Below are positions 44,401 to 50,814 of a stretch of DNA of 50,814 bases, one piece after another. How positions within the stretch are numbered: the stretch's first letter is position 1; the number at the start of each line of letters is the position of its first letter. The stretch is from Candidatus Eiseniibacteriota bacterium (GTDB lineage Bacteria > Eisenbacteria > RBG-16-71-46 > JACRLI01), in contig JANXVU010000142.1 in the NCBI GenBank assembly GCA_025351485.1, positions 1 through 50,814 of the forward strand, read 5' to 3'. The position numbers and the translations under genes were made by a program. Under the pieces are notes generated by a model. That model was not told where the DNA came from. It ran no database searches and saw only the letters and a list, made by a program, of their open reading frames with translations.

Positions 44401-44533
44401 GTTCTTTGCAACGTTCCTGACCCTGGTGCTGGTGCCGGTGGTGTATTCGCTCCTGGCGCGTTTCACGAAGGTGCGCCACGCCGCTCCCGCGGCGCCGGTG
44501 CCCGAGGCCGACCAGGAAGCCAGGGCCGGCTGA
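41432..44533 (+). CDS. RND multidrug efflux pump (AcrB-type, HAE1)
   Basis: A 1033-aa inner-membrane proton-driven exporter. It follows the family pattern from SIKRPVLATVMSLTIVLFG through YRGASPTVVETEITDVLEEQL and REQGSVITVEFE. The proton-relay pair is present in GLVVDDAIVVLEN (helix 4), with FTINILTLLALVLAIG before it, the porter-domain repeat LGVSVSDIGTTLETLLGG, and the helix 10-12 stretch LIMLIGLVTKNAILIVEYSN. Full length. It starts 1 base after the adaptor's stop, ATG 41432. A strong terminator follows at 44563-44602. Drug or metal substrates cannot be told. Confidence 0.95.
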   Translation: MKLSELSIKRPVLATVMSLTIVLFGLLSLMRLPVREYPDIDPPVVSITTFYRGASPTVVETEITDVLEEQLATLEGVKTLTSSSREQGSVITVEFELTRNVETAANDVRDRVSRVRGSLPREANDPVISKVDVNAQAIVWVALSSERHNTLELSDIADRVLKERIQRLSGVGSVIIGGERRYAMRVWLDQQRMAARGVTAQDVEGAIRASNTEIPAGRVEGTGREFTVQTRGNLVTPEEFSNIVVAQSGDQPVKLSDVATVSIGAQDERTVVRYNGKPAVGLGIVKQSKASTLDVAKAVRDALPALVSTLPEGMRLDVAFDSSTFIQHSVDEVVHTLLIAVVLVLLVILVFLKSLRATIIPALAIPTSIIGTFAVAYFLGFTINILTLLALVLAIGLVVDDAIVVLENIYRHMEMGKDRRKASFDGADEIGFAVIATTITLVAVFVPVAFLTGNVGRLFSEFGICVAVAVLISGFIALTLTPMLASRMLRPLHGGSQSAATRSFDAFFDWLHHTYERILRGALKRPAVPLGVAAFLVAMVFVIVRFLPSELVPVEDRGIAFGVVIAPEGATLDYTDKYMKIVESRILPLPERRGLFTATGLGFGGPGRVTNGFMFLNLKPREERQRSQQQIVGALFPQLISIPGVLAFVINPPSLGGGFSSTPVQYVLQADSYAELQTAVGKMMMKANATGMFLNLDSDLRLNKPQLDLGIDRDRAAQLGVSVSDIGTTLETLLGGRVVTNFRRAAKQYDVITQMQTADRATPDAIDGIYVRGKGGLVQLANLVSLKETVAAKELNHFNRVRSATVSANLAPGVSLGPALDALDKISREDLGPAIRHELSGQSKEFKDSGSSLYLLFLLAVVFIFLVLAAQFESFIHPLTILLTVPLAVVGAFVSLFVFKQSINIYSQIGLIMLIGLVTKNAILIVEYSNQLRERGMEAMEAVVQAATIRLRPILMTSFATIFGILPIAIGLGAGAESRRPLGIAVVGGLFFATFLTLVLVPVVYSLLARFTKVRHAAPAAPVPEADQEARAG

Positions 44534-44562
44534 TCTCAACCGGCCGACCCGGCCTGACAAGC

Positions 44563-44602
44563 AGAAGCCTCCGGCGGCGCCGTGCCACCGGAGGCTTCTT
44601 TC
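44563..44602 (+). terminator. Terminator of the RND efflux operon
   Basis: AGAAGCCTCCGG (44563-44574) pairs perfectly with CCGGAGGCTTCT (44588-44599), a 12-bp stem, and is followed by TTTC. It sits between the pump stop and the convergent PAS-protein stop at 44623. Confidence 0.8.
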
Positions 44603-44622
44603 ATTCGGGGACGAAGGGGCGT

Positions 44623-45420
44623 CTAGCCGGAGTCGCCCGCAGCCCCTCCAGGGGCCTCCGCCAGGGCCTGGCCCACGCGCCGCTCCGTGATATCCTTGGC
44701 GGCCCCGTAGAAGCGCACCACGCGCTCCTTGGCGGGGTCCCACACCGGCCGGATGTTGTTCCTGAGCCACAGGCTTTCGCCCCGGCGGGTCAGGATCCTG
44801 AATTCACACACGTCCGGCTCGCCGGCCATGACCCGGGCCATGTGCTGCCGGACGATCTCGATGTCCTCGGGATGCACCCGGGTGCTCCAGGAGCGGGTGT
44901 TCAGGTCGCCCAGGTTGTAGCCGGTCGCGCGAGTGAACGCCTGGCTGATCCACTCGGTGACCGCGGTGCCATCCGGCTCCATCCCACAAATGTAGGCAAA
45001 ATCCGAGATCACTTCGGTGATGGCTCGAAAGTGGCGCTCGCTCTCCTTGAGCGCGGCGGCGTTGGCCCGGAGCGCCACCGCGTTGGATTCGATCCTCTGG
45101 CGGGCGCGTTGCAGCGCGCTGATGATCGAGACGGTCAGCAGGGAGACCAGGACGAATCCGAGGAGCCCGATCTGGTCGCCCACGTCGGCGGGCGACAGGT
45201 CCACCCAGAAGTAGGCCACGGCCGCCGCGCACAAGCCCAGCGCCAGGAGCCCCGGACCCAAGCCGCTGTACCAGACCGTGAGGATCACCGCTCCGTAGAA
45301 GGTCAGGAAGACCAGCCGGTCCTTCCAGAACGGGATCAACAGCAGCCGCAAGCCGAGTCCGACGGCAGAGGCGGCCACGGCCACCAGGTAGCCCGTCCAC
45401 TTCGATTGGATCCCACGCAT
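44623..45420 (-). CDS. Membrane PAS-domain protein without an output domain
   Basis: A 265-aa protein: four DUF4118-like membrane helices (YLVAVAASAVGLGLRLLLIPF, VFLTFYGAVILTVWYSGLGPG, LLALGLCAAAVAYFWVD, IGLLGFVLVSLLTVSII), as in KdpD and hybrid kinases, then a coiled-coil linker and a PAS domain (FAYICGMEPDGTAVTEWISQAFTRATGYNLGDL) with PAC end (GAAKDITERRVGQ). The frame ends just after it, where a histidine kinase, GGDEF or PP2C domain would begin. No output domain follows in any frame before 44623. ATG 45420 is weakly supported by GAGAAG. It lies 22 bases past the 1043-aa surface gene. Confidence 0.82.
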   Translation of the reverse strand: MRGIQSKWTGYLVAVAASAVGLGLRLLLIPFWKDRLVFLTFYGAVILTVWYSGLGPGLLALGLCAAAVAYFWVDLSPADVGDQIGLLGFVLVSLLTVSIISALQRARQRIESNAVALRANAAALKESERHFRAITEVISDFAYICGMEPDGTAVTEWISQAFTRATGYNLGDLNTRSWSTRVHPEDIEIVRQHMARVMAGEPDVCEFRILTRRGESLWLRNNIRPVWDPAKERVVRFYGAAKDITERRVGQALAEAPGGAAGDSG

Positions 45421-45442
45421 CGAGCTTCTCGCTTTCGGGGCG

Positions 45443-48400
45443 TCAGGGCAGACGGATGAGTTTTCGGGCCCGGACACCGGACGTTCCGGTGAGCCGGACG
45501 AAATAGATTCCCGCGGGCGCCAGCGAGCCGCGCATATCGCGGCCGGACCAGCGGACCTGGTGGACCCCGGGTTCGAGCGATGGCCAGTCCTGCCGCCACA
45601 CCAGCCGGCCGTTCACGTCGAGCACCGCCACCGAGGCCTGCCCCTGGCGCTCCAGCGAGAACCCCAGCGCCACCTGTCCGGTGCTGGGGTTGGGCACCGG
45701 GCGCAGCAGCGCAAAGACCGGACGGGTTCGCCCGTCCACGGCCACCACCGGGCTCGTGATCGAAAACAGCGAATCGTTCTCGTCCATGCCGGCGTTTAAG
45801 GCCTGGTCGTAGGCGGTCACGCGCACCGCCGCGCTGTCGGTGAGCGTGGCGGGCACGGTCCAGCCGTAGGATCCGGAGTTGGCCAGCGAGTGCGCCACCG
45901 GGGCCCACGGTCCGCCCAGTCCCTGGACCGAGTAGTCGATGCTGACCGAGTCCACCGCCACGTTGTCGGCGGCGATCCAGGTGATGTTATGAGCGGTGCC
46001 GGAGGGCCAGCGCTCTCCCCCGTTGGGGGAAGTGACGATGACCAGGGGCGCGCTGGTATCGGCGGCGGCCACGATGTGGAACAAGCTGTCGCCGGCATCG
46101 GCCCCGGCGTTCAGCGCAGGGTCGTAGGCGATCACGCGCACCGCGGCGCTGTCGGTGGGCGGGGCCGGCACCGTCCAGCCGCGGGTGCCGGAATTGGCCA
46201 GCGAGTGGGCTACCGGAGCCCACGGCCCTCCGAGCCCGTGCACCGAATAATCGATGTTCACCGAATCCACGCCCACGCTGTCCGCGGCGCTCCATGTGAT
46301 GGAGTGGACGCTCCCGACGGTCCACGACTCGCCCCCGTTGGGCGAGGTCACGGTGACCACCGGAGGAGTGACGTCCGGAGGCGGGCTGACCGTGAGCGGT
46401 TGGGCGGCGGAAATCCCACCCGCGGGATTGAACACCCTCACCTGGTGCACGCCCGGCGTGGCCAGGTCCGTGGCCGGAATGACGGCGGTGAGCTGCCCGG
46501 AATTCACGAACGTGGTGACGCGGGCGGCCCCATCCACCTGGGCCAAGGCGCAGGTTGCAAAGCCGGTCCCGTTCAGGGTCAGAGTGAACCCCGGGTCGCC
46601 CACAGTCTTCGAATTGGGCAGGATGGAGCCCAGGGTGGGCGAGCCGTGCAACTGCCCCACGATGAAATTGTTGTTCCTGGAAGCCTGCGTATTGGTCAGG
46701 TTGACCTGGATGTCCCCCGCGCTTACCCGGGTCTGAGTGCTTCCCCCGGAGCCGACCACGGCGTCCACGGCCCCGCCCGCAGGCGCAACCAGCACGTCGT
46801 AGAGACCGGACTCCAGGTAGCCAAACCGGTAGCGCCCGGAGCCGTCCGTGGTGGTGTTGGCCAGCAGAGCTGCGCCCTGCTTGAGCTGCAACGGGAGCCC
46901 CGCGAGCGGGGCGCGGTCTCCGGAAGTGGCGGCGCTGCTGTCACAGTCGGAAAACACGGTGCCCGAAATGGTGCCGTAGGTAAAAGTCAGAGGCGAGATC
47001 CACGCGCCCCAGGGCCCACCCGCCTTGGCGAACTGCCCGGCATACCAGGCGGTGCTGGCCGAATCGCTGGCGGAAGCTTCGTCCAGGTCGATCCCGGTGT
47101 AATCTCCCCAGCGCGATCCGGCGTATCCGGTCACGCCGGTCTTGAGCAGCACGCTCGGCTCGATCACCGAATCGGAGCGACGCTTTCCGGTGCCCCACGA
47201 GGACGCGTATTCGTCGTACCTGGACCGGTCGAAACCGATGAACACCGCGCCGGCGGAGTCCACGGTGGAAGCGGGATAAGTGTAGAAGGTGCTGTCGGCC
47301 CCGAACGACTCGTCGGTGAGGAGCTTCTGGTCCCCTACGCGCAATTTCAGATAGCGGATCATGTTCACCTTGACCACGTTGAACCGAAGCCCGAAGTGGA
47401 AGGCCAGGTGCAGCATGCCGTTTCGGACCTGGAACTCCGGGGTGCGGCAATCCCCCGATGCCAGCAGGTTGGTGGTGCCCAGTTGCGGCGAGTTGGCGGG
47501 CAGGGCGTACGGGCTGCACAGGATGGTCCGCCCGGTGGAAAGCACCGGGGCCGTGGGCGGACCGGTGATGGTGCGGAACGTCAGGTATCCCCCGCCGTTG
47601 TAGCGCACGCTGCAGCAATAGACGGTGTCGTTGGGGCTGGTGTTCCGGCCGGGCTTGGTCACGAACAGGCTGCTGACATCGCCGCCGATCACGCTCGGAA
47701 AATTGTAGAAGTCCACGTACGGGACCGCTCCGCCGCTGTAGGCCGCCGCCCGATCGATCACCCGGAGTTTCTGGTACTTGTACGCGCCGAGGCTGTCGAA
47801 CTGCTGGCCGCTCATCACCAGCTTGTCGTTGCTGATCCCCAGGCCCGGAAAGTCCGACCAGTAGCGCGACCCTACGGAGCCGTCCTTGGTCATGTCGAAC
47901 TTGTAGCGCCACCAGTCGCCGCGCGCATCGCTGGTCTTGGAAATGGCCAGGTAGTAGAACGACGAGACCGGCGAGGTGCTGATGGTGAAGGCCAGGGCCA
48001 GGAACCGCCCGTGCATGGCGTCGTAGAAACACTTGGGGTCGGAAATGGCCCCTTCGGAGGCCGGTGCCCCGAAGAACGAAGCTCCATCCACTTCGGTTCG
48101 GCCGGATCCGTCCTTGTTCGCGATGCTGATCGTGACGTTCCCGACATCGAAAATCTGGTTGGGCCCCGCCGCGCAAGTGGGCTCGCCGGGGATGTAGCCG
48201 TGCTGGGTCACGCCCTCGAACCCGACCCCGAACAAGGGAGCCTGCGGCGAGGCGAGGCGAGCGGACGGATCCACCGTGATGTGGGCCATGTCGCTCGCCC
48301 TGGGCACCGGGCCGGTCTCGCGAAGGTTCTCAAGCTCCACGTCCCCCATCGGCACCTCTCCCTCGGCGATCGTGCGCAAGGGTCCGGGGGGAACGGTCGC

Positions 48401-48574
48401 GGGCGGAGGCAGGTCGCGGATGCGGAACGATTCGGCGACCACCGCCACGCGCGAGACGTGAGCCGCAAGGGACGGCGCGGTCCTGCCCGGCACCCCGGCG
48501 GCCAACGCCGCGCCTGGAACCAGGAGCATCCAGGCCGGGACGGAGAACAGGATTCGTCGATACAAGGATGTCAT
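45443..48574 (-). CDS. Large surface protein with Ig-like repeats and sorting domain
   Basis: A 1043-aa exported protein: signal peptide (MTSLYRRILFSVPAWMLLVPG), a ~500-residue domain (IPGEPTCAAGPNQIFDVGNV, FAMHGRFLALAFTIS-like, SGQQFDSLGAYKYQKLRV), a SdrD-B-like fold (GTVFSDCDSSAATSGDRAPL, GYLESGLYDVLVAP), an IPT/TIG domain (SPTLGSILPNSKTVGDPGF, LNGTGFATCALAQVDGAAR), two ~105-residue tandem Ig-like repeats that are almost identical (VTSPNGGE[SR]W, SVDSV-x-IDYSV-x-GLGGPWAP), and a FlgD-Ig-type sorting domain at the end. A cell-surface adhesin- or enzyme-like role is inferred. GGAG lies 11 bases before ATG 48574. The frame is far shorter than the shadows on the other strand. Confidence 0.87.
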   Translation of the reverse strand: MTSLYRRILFSVPAWMLLVPGAALAAGVPGRTAPSLAAHVSRVAVVAESFRIRDLPPPATVPPGPLRTIAEGEVPMGDVELENLRETGPVPRASDMAHITVDPSARLASPQAPLFGVGFEGVTQHGYIPGEPTCAAGPNQIFDVGNVTISIANKDGSGRTEVDGASFFGAPASEGAISDPKCFYDAMHGRFLALAFTISTSPVSSFYYLAISKTSDARGDWWRYKFDMTKDGSVGSRYWSDFPGLGISNDKLVMSGQQFDSLGAYKYQKLRVIDRAAAYSGGAVPYVDFYNFPSVIGGDVSSLFVTKPGRNTSPNDTVYCCSVRYNGGGYLTFRTITGPPTAPVLSTGRTILCSPYALPANSPQLGTTNLLASGDCRTPEFQVRNGMLHLAFHFGLRFNVVKVNMIRYLKLRVGDQKLLTDESFGADSTFYTYPASTVDSAGAVFIGFDRSRYDEYASSWGTGKRRSDSVIEPSVLLKTGVTGYAGSRWGDYTGIDLDEASASDSASTAWYAGQFAKAGGPWGAWISPLTFTYGTISGTVFSDCDSSAATSGDRAPLAGLPLQLKQGAALLANTTTDGSGRYRFGYLESGLYDVLVAPAGGAVDAVVGSGGSTQTRVSAGDIQVNLTNTQASRNNNFIVGQLHGSPTLGSILPNSKTVGDPGFTLTLNGTGFATCALAQVDGAARVTTFVNSGQLTAVIPATDLATPGVHQVRVFNPAGGISAAQPLTVSPPPDVTPPVVTVTSPNGGESWTVGSVHSITWSAADSVGVDSVNIDYSVHGLGGPWAPVAHSLANSGTRGWTVPAPPTDSAAVRVIAYDPALNAGADAGDSLFHIVAAADTSAPLVIVTSPNGGERWPSGTAHNITWIAADNVAVDSVSIDYSVQGLGGPWAPVAHSLANSGSYGWTVPATLTDSAAVRVTAYDQALNAGMDENDSLFSITSPVVAVDGRTRPVFALLRPVPNPSTGQVALGFSLERQGQASVAVLDVNGRLVWRQDWPSLEPGVHQVRWSGRDMRGSLAPAGIYFVRLTGTSGVRARKLIRLP

Positions 48575-48641
48575 GTCGTGCTTGTCTCCGAGGCCTGTGG
48601 AGGGGCGGGGGACCCTTCCGGATCGCAGCTGATCTCTGCAA

Positions 48642-48647
48642 ATTGTA
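48642..48647 (-). promoter_or_regulatory. -10-like box for the surface protein gene
   Basis: TACAAT on the minus strand, 68 bases before the start at 48574. No good -35 is seen at the usual spacing. Confidence 0.3.
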
Positions 48648-48701
48648 GCATTGTTCGGCCCCCATTCCGCCCGCAAAACGGGGCCGGCCGGGGCACGCTT
48701 C

Positions 48702-48710
48702 TGATATGCT
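48702..48710 (+). promoter_or_regulatory. Extended -10-like box before the M48 peptidase gene
   Basis: TGATATGCT is an extended -10 pattern (TG-n-TATGCT) about 97 bases before the peptidase start at 48807. A clear -35 is not seen. Confidence 0.35.
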
Positions 48711-48806
48711 GCCGGCTCTGATTTCCGGAATCTCCGGGCCGTCGATCCGATGGGTGGGTGGGCGACTCCGGGCCGGTGTGCAAGCCGACCAAGGGAGGCA
48801 TCCTCC

Positions 48807-50102
48807 ATGAAGATGGTTTTCGGCATTCTGGCAGGTATTCTTGCGCTCAGCCTTGCATCGGCCCCCGCGCGGGCTGCGGGCGTCCCCGCGGTTGCCGCCT
48901 ACGACTCCGTCCTGGCCGACCACGCCGCCACCCTGACCGACCCCAAAGCGGCCACCGAGGCCTACCTGGCGGCCGTTCCCGCCGATCGGCGCGCCAGGAC
49001 CGCCAATTATGCCCGGGGCAACTACATTTACGAAGTCGTGGAATTTGTGTTTTCCACGCTGCTCTTGTGGCTCGTATTTCTCAAGACCGGGCTGTCCACC
49101 GGCATCCGCAACTGGGCCCGGTCCCGCACCGGCTCCCGCAGTTTGCAGACCGCTCTTTACTGGATCGTGTTCGCGCTGGCACTGAACGTGTTCCAGTTCC
49201 CCCTGATGTGGTGGAAGGCCTACCGGCACGAGAAGGACTTCGGCCTGCTCACCCAATCGTTCGGCGGGTGGTTCACCGACTACTGCAAGGGAATGGGCAT
49301 CGCCCTGCTGCTCGGGGCGATCGGGCTGATGATCCTGTATGCCGTGGTCAACCGGGCGCGCAAGAGCTGGTGGCTGTCCGCCTGGATCGTGACCATGCTG
49401 CTGCTGGCGATCGTGCAGGTCGTCGCGCCGGTCTACCTGGCGCCGGTGTTCTTCAAGTTCACTCCGATTCACGACCAGGCGCTGCGCGGCCGCATCCTGG
49501 CGATGGCCGTCGCCCACGGGGTGCCCGCGCGCGAAGTGTACGAAATGAACGCCAGCCGCCAGACCGACCGGGTTGGCGCCTACGTGAACGGCCTCGGCAG
49601 CACCATGCGGATCGTGATCTTCGACAACACCCTGCGGCGATGTTCCGCCGACCTGTGCCTGGGGGTGCTGGGACACGAGATGGGCCATTACGTGCTGCGC
49701 CACGTCTGGACCGGCCTTCTCATCACGGGAATCGTGCTGCTGGTGGGGCTGCTCTTTCTCAAGTGGGCGTTCGAACGCGCGGCGCCGGGGCTCGGGATCG
49801 AAGGCATCCATGACGTGGCGGGCCTCCCGCTGGTGCTGCTCCTGTTCGGCCTGTTCAACTTCTTCGTGGGAGCTCCGATCGACAACGGCACCACCCGCAT
49901 GCAGGAGAGCGCGGCGGATGCGTTTGGCCTGGACGCGGCCCGCTACCCCGATGCGATCTCGCGGGGCTACCTGATGCTGGGCGAATACCGCGACCTGGAT
50001 CCCTCGCCGCTGGTGGAGTTCTGGTTCTACGATCATCCGTCGGGCCGCCGCCGGATCCAGATGGCCATGGACTGGAAGGCGGCGCACCCGCACGCCCCAT
50101 GA
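48807..50102 (+). CDS. M48 family metalloprotease (Ste24/CAAX protease type)
   Basis: A 431-aa membrane zinc protease of the Ste24 group with a signal peptide (MKMVFGILAGILALSLASAPARA) and about six further helices. Catalytic HEMGH is at residues 290-294 and the third ligand Glu367 is in QESAADAFGLDAARYP. Landmarks NVFQFPLMWWKAYRHEKDFGL, EMNASRQTDRVGAYVNG and WFYDHPSGRRRIQMA are typical. It would cleave membrane or exported proteins in the envelope. GGGAGG lies before ATG 48807. It overlaps the next gene as ATGA. Confidence 0.92.
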   Translation: MKMVFGILAGILALSLASAPARAAGVPAVAAYDSVLADHAATLTDPKAATEAYLAAVPADRRARTANYARGNYIYEVVEFVFSTLLLWLVFLKTGLSTGIRNWARSRTGSRSLQTALYWIVFALALNVFQFPLMWWKAYRHEKDFGLLTQSFGGWFTDYCKGMGIALLLGAIGLMILYAVVNRARKSWWLSAWIVTMLLLAIVQVVAPVYLAPVFFKFTPIHDQALRGRILAMAVAHGVPAREVYEMNASRQTDRVGAYVNGLGSTMRIVIFDNTLRRCSADLCLGVLGHEMGHYVLRHVWTGLLITGIVLLVGLLFLKWAFERAAPGLGIEGIHDVAGLPLVLLLFGLFNFFVGAPIDNGTTRMQESAADAFGLDAARYPDAISRGYLMLGEYRDLDPSPLVEFWFYDHPSGRRRIQMAMDWKAAHPHAP

Positions 50103-50814
50103 GCAAGCGTCCCTCCCGGCGGCCGGCCGCCCCATCCGCCACTGTCCGCAGCGCATCCATGCTGTTCCCTGCGGCCACCGCTCTCGCCCTGATTTGGGGC
50201 GTGACGGCGGCCGTCCGGCGCTCCTGGGTGTCGGACGACGCGTTCATCTCGTTCCGGTACGCCGAGCACCTGGCGCGCGGACAGGGGCTGGTGTTCAACC
50301 CGGGCGAGCGCGTGGAAGGCTTCAGCAACTTCCTGTGGACCGTGTGGGTGGCGGCGGGCATGAAGTTCGGAGCGGATCCGGAAGCGTGGTCGTGCGCTTG
50401 GAGCGTGGCTGCCTTCGCTGGAATGGTGCTGCTCCTGGCCCTCCTGGCGCGGCGGGCCGCCGGCGGGACGGGGCGGGCCGCGGCGATGGCGTTCCCGGCC
50501 GGTGCCCTGCTCCTGGCGGCGCAACCGGACTGGAACGTCTATGCCACCAGCGGCCTGGAGACGGCGCTCTTTTCCTTCCTGCTGCTGATGGGGTATTTCT
50601 TCGCGACCCGCGCGGGAGAACGATCGGCCGCCGTGGGCGGGGGCGCATTCGCCCTGGCCGCCATAACCCGGCCCGAGGGGCCGCTGTTCGCCGTGCTGGC
50701 GCTGGCTTTCCTCGCCGCCCGGGGCCGCCCGCGCGGGCGCAGCGTGGCCTTCTTTGCCTGCGCCTTCCTCGTCCTGTGGCTCCCCTACACCGCCTGGCGA
50801 GTGTCCTACTTCGG
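50099..50814 (+). CDS. Membrane glycosyltransferase, AftB/GT39-like (cut by window edge)
   Basis: The N-terminal ~238 residues of an open frame running off the window, from ATG 50099, which overlaps the peptidase stop. It reads WVSDDAFISFRYAEHLARGQ followed by LVFNPGERVEGFSNFLWTVWV, i.e. the Asp-Asp and 'DDAFISFRYA…NPGERVEGFSNFLW' pattern of GT-C family polyprenyl-sugar glycosyltransferases (AftB-like). Then several membrane helices (MVLLLALLARR, ALFSFLLLMGYFF, LALAFLAARG). Coupled to the M48 gene, so it may share its envelope role. Confidence 0.75.
   Translation, partial: MSKRPSRRPAAPSATVRSASMLFPAATALALIWGVTAAVRRSWVSDDAFISFRYAEHLARGQGLVFNPGERVEGFSNFLWTVWVAAGMKFGADPEAWSCAWSVAAFAGMVLLLALLARRAAGGTGRAAAMAFPAGALLLAAQPDWNVYATSGLETALFSFLLLMGYFFATRAGERSAAVGGGAFALAAITRPEGPLFAVLALAFLAARGRPRGRSVAFFACAFLVLWLPYTAWRVSYF

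Noticed and set aside
45890-48721. 943-aa open frame on the plus strand opposite the surface protein
   Set aside because: It is antisense to a protein with recognised domains and has a biased Arg/Gly/His composition typical of a shadow.

Overview
The window is about 50.8 kb of GC-rich bacterial chromosome with densely packed genes, no rRNA, tRNA, CRISPR array, insertion sequence or phage gene that I can see, and about 50 genes. Three large secreted proteins end in the FlgD-Ig/type IX-like C-terminal domain (an NP[S/A/F] start, then a G[L/I]Y/GRYF strand and a short basic tail), and one ends in a PEP-CTERM tail. Many lipoproteins, RND efflux genes and VIT1, NnrS-like and YebC proteins also occur. 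This mix suggests a Gram-negative, didermal member of the FCB/Candidatus Eisenbacteria type. That placement is inference; no marker gene is present to prove it.

Layout. 1-5.3 kb: a DUF4242 protein, a large lipoprotein with a caspase-like His/Cys pair, a GNAT acetyltransferase, and a cluster of two paralogous membrane-anchored proteins flanking a beta-barrel-like protein. 5.7-12.7 kb (all minus strand): a hypothetical protein, a methyltransferase, a DUF2721 membrane protein, a tyrosine phenol-lyase (its key residues can be read, and a decayed copy of its 3' tail lies beyond the DUF2721 gene), a small lipoprotein, a class III PPK2 and a 598-aa lipoprotein. 12.9-15.7 kb: a glycine-rich membrane protein, an NnrS-like membrane protein and a VIT1-type metal transporter. 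15.8-18.4 kb: a GlxA-type regulator, a 59-aa protein coupled to it by ATGA, and an exported DJ-1/PfpI protein with a CxxC metal-binding module. 18.5-21.8 kb: proline iminopeptidase, DUF3303, an NTF2-like protein, a surface beta-propeller and a small membrane protein.

21.8-30.1 kb: a cold-shock gene behind a structured leader that contains an intrinsic-terminator hairpin; a DUF3311 plus sodium:solute symporter pair; a TIGR03118 PEP-CTERM protein; an SRPBCC-MarR operon; YebC; DUF2177; a truncated cupin; and a cytochrome b561 plus molybdopterin oxidoreductase pair. 30.1-38.4 kb: DUF1223, a cysteine-desulfurase-like enzyme with an apparently leaderless promoter, MsrA, DUF4097, DinB, a metallophosphoesterase and a 934-aa di-haem beta-propeller cytochrome carrying a surface-sorting domain. 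38.5-44.6 kb: a complete TolC-MFP-RND efflux operon ending at a strong terminator. 44.6-50.8 kb: a PAS membrane protein without an output domain, a 1043-aa surface protein, an Ste24-like M48 protease and the start of a GT39/AftB-like membrane glycosyltransferase cut by the window edge.

Themes: envelope and cell-surface biology (lipoproteins, sorted surface proteins, efflux, protease); redox and NO/metal/sulfoxide stress (MsrA, NnrS-like, VIT1, Moco enzyme with cytochrome b, DJ-1); and small accessory enzymes. I did not find one clearly new multi-gene defence or metabolic system. The best leads are the caspase-like lipoprotein, the duplicated tyrosine phenol-lyase tail, the cspA leader, the GlxA/small protein/DJ-1 operon, and the YebC terminator embedded in the AT-hook-like tail of MarR.
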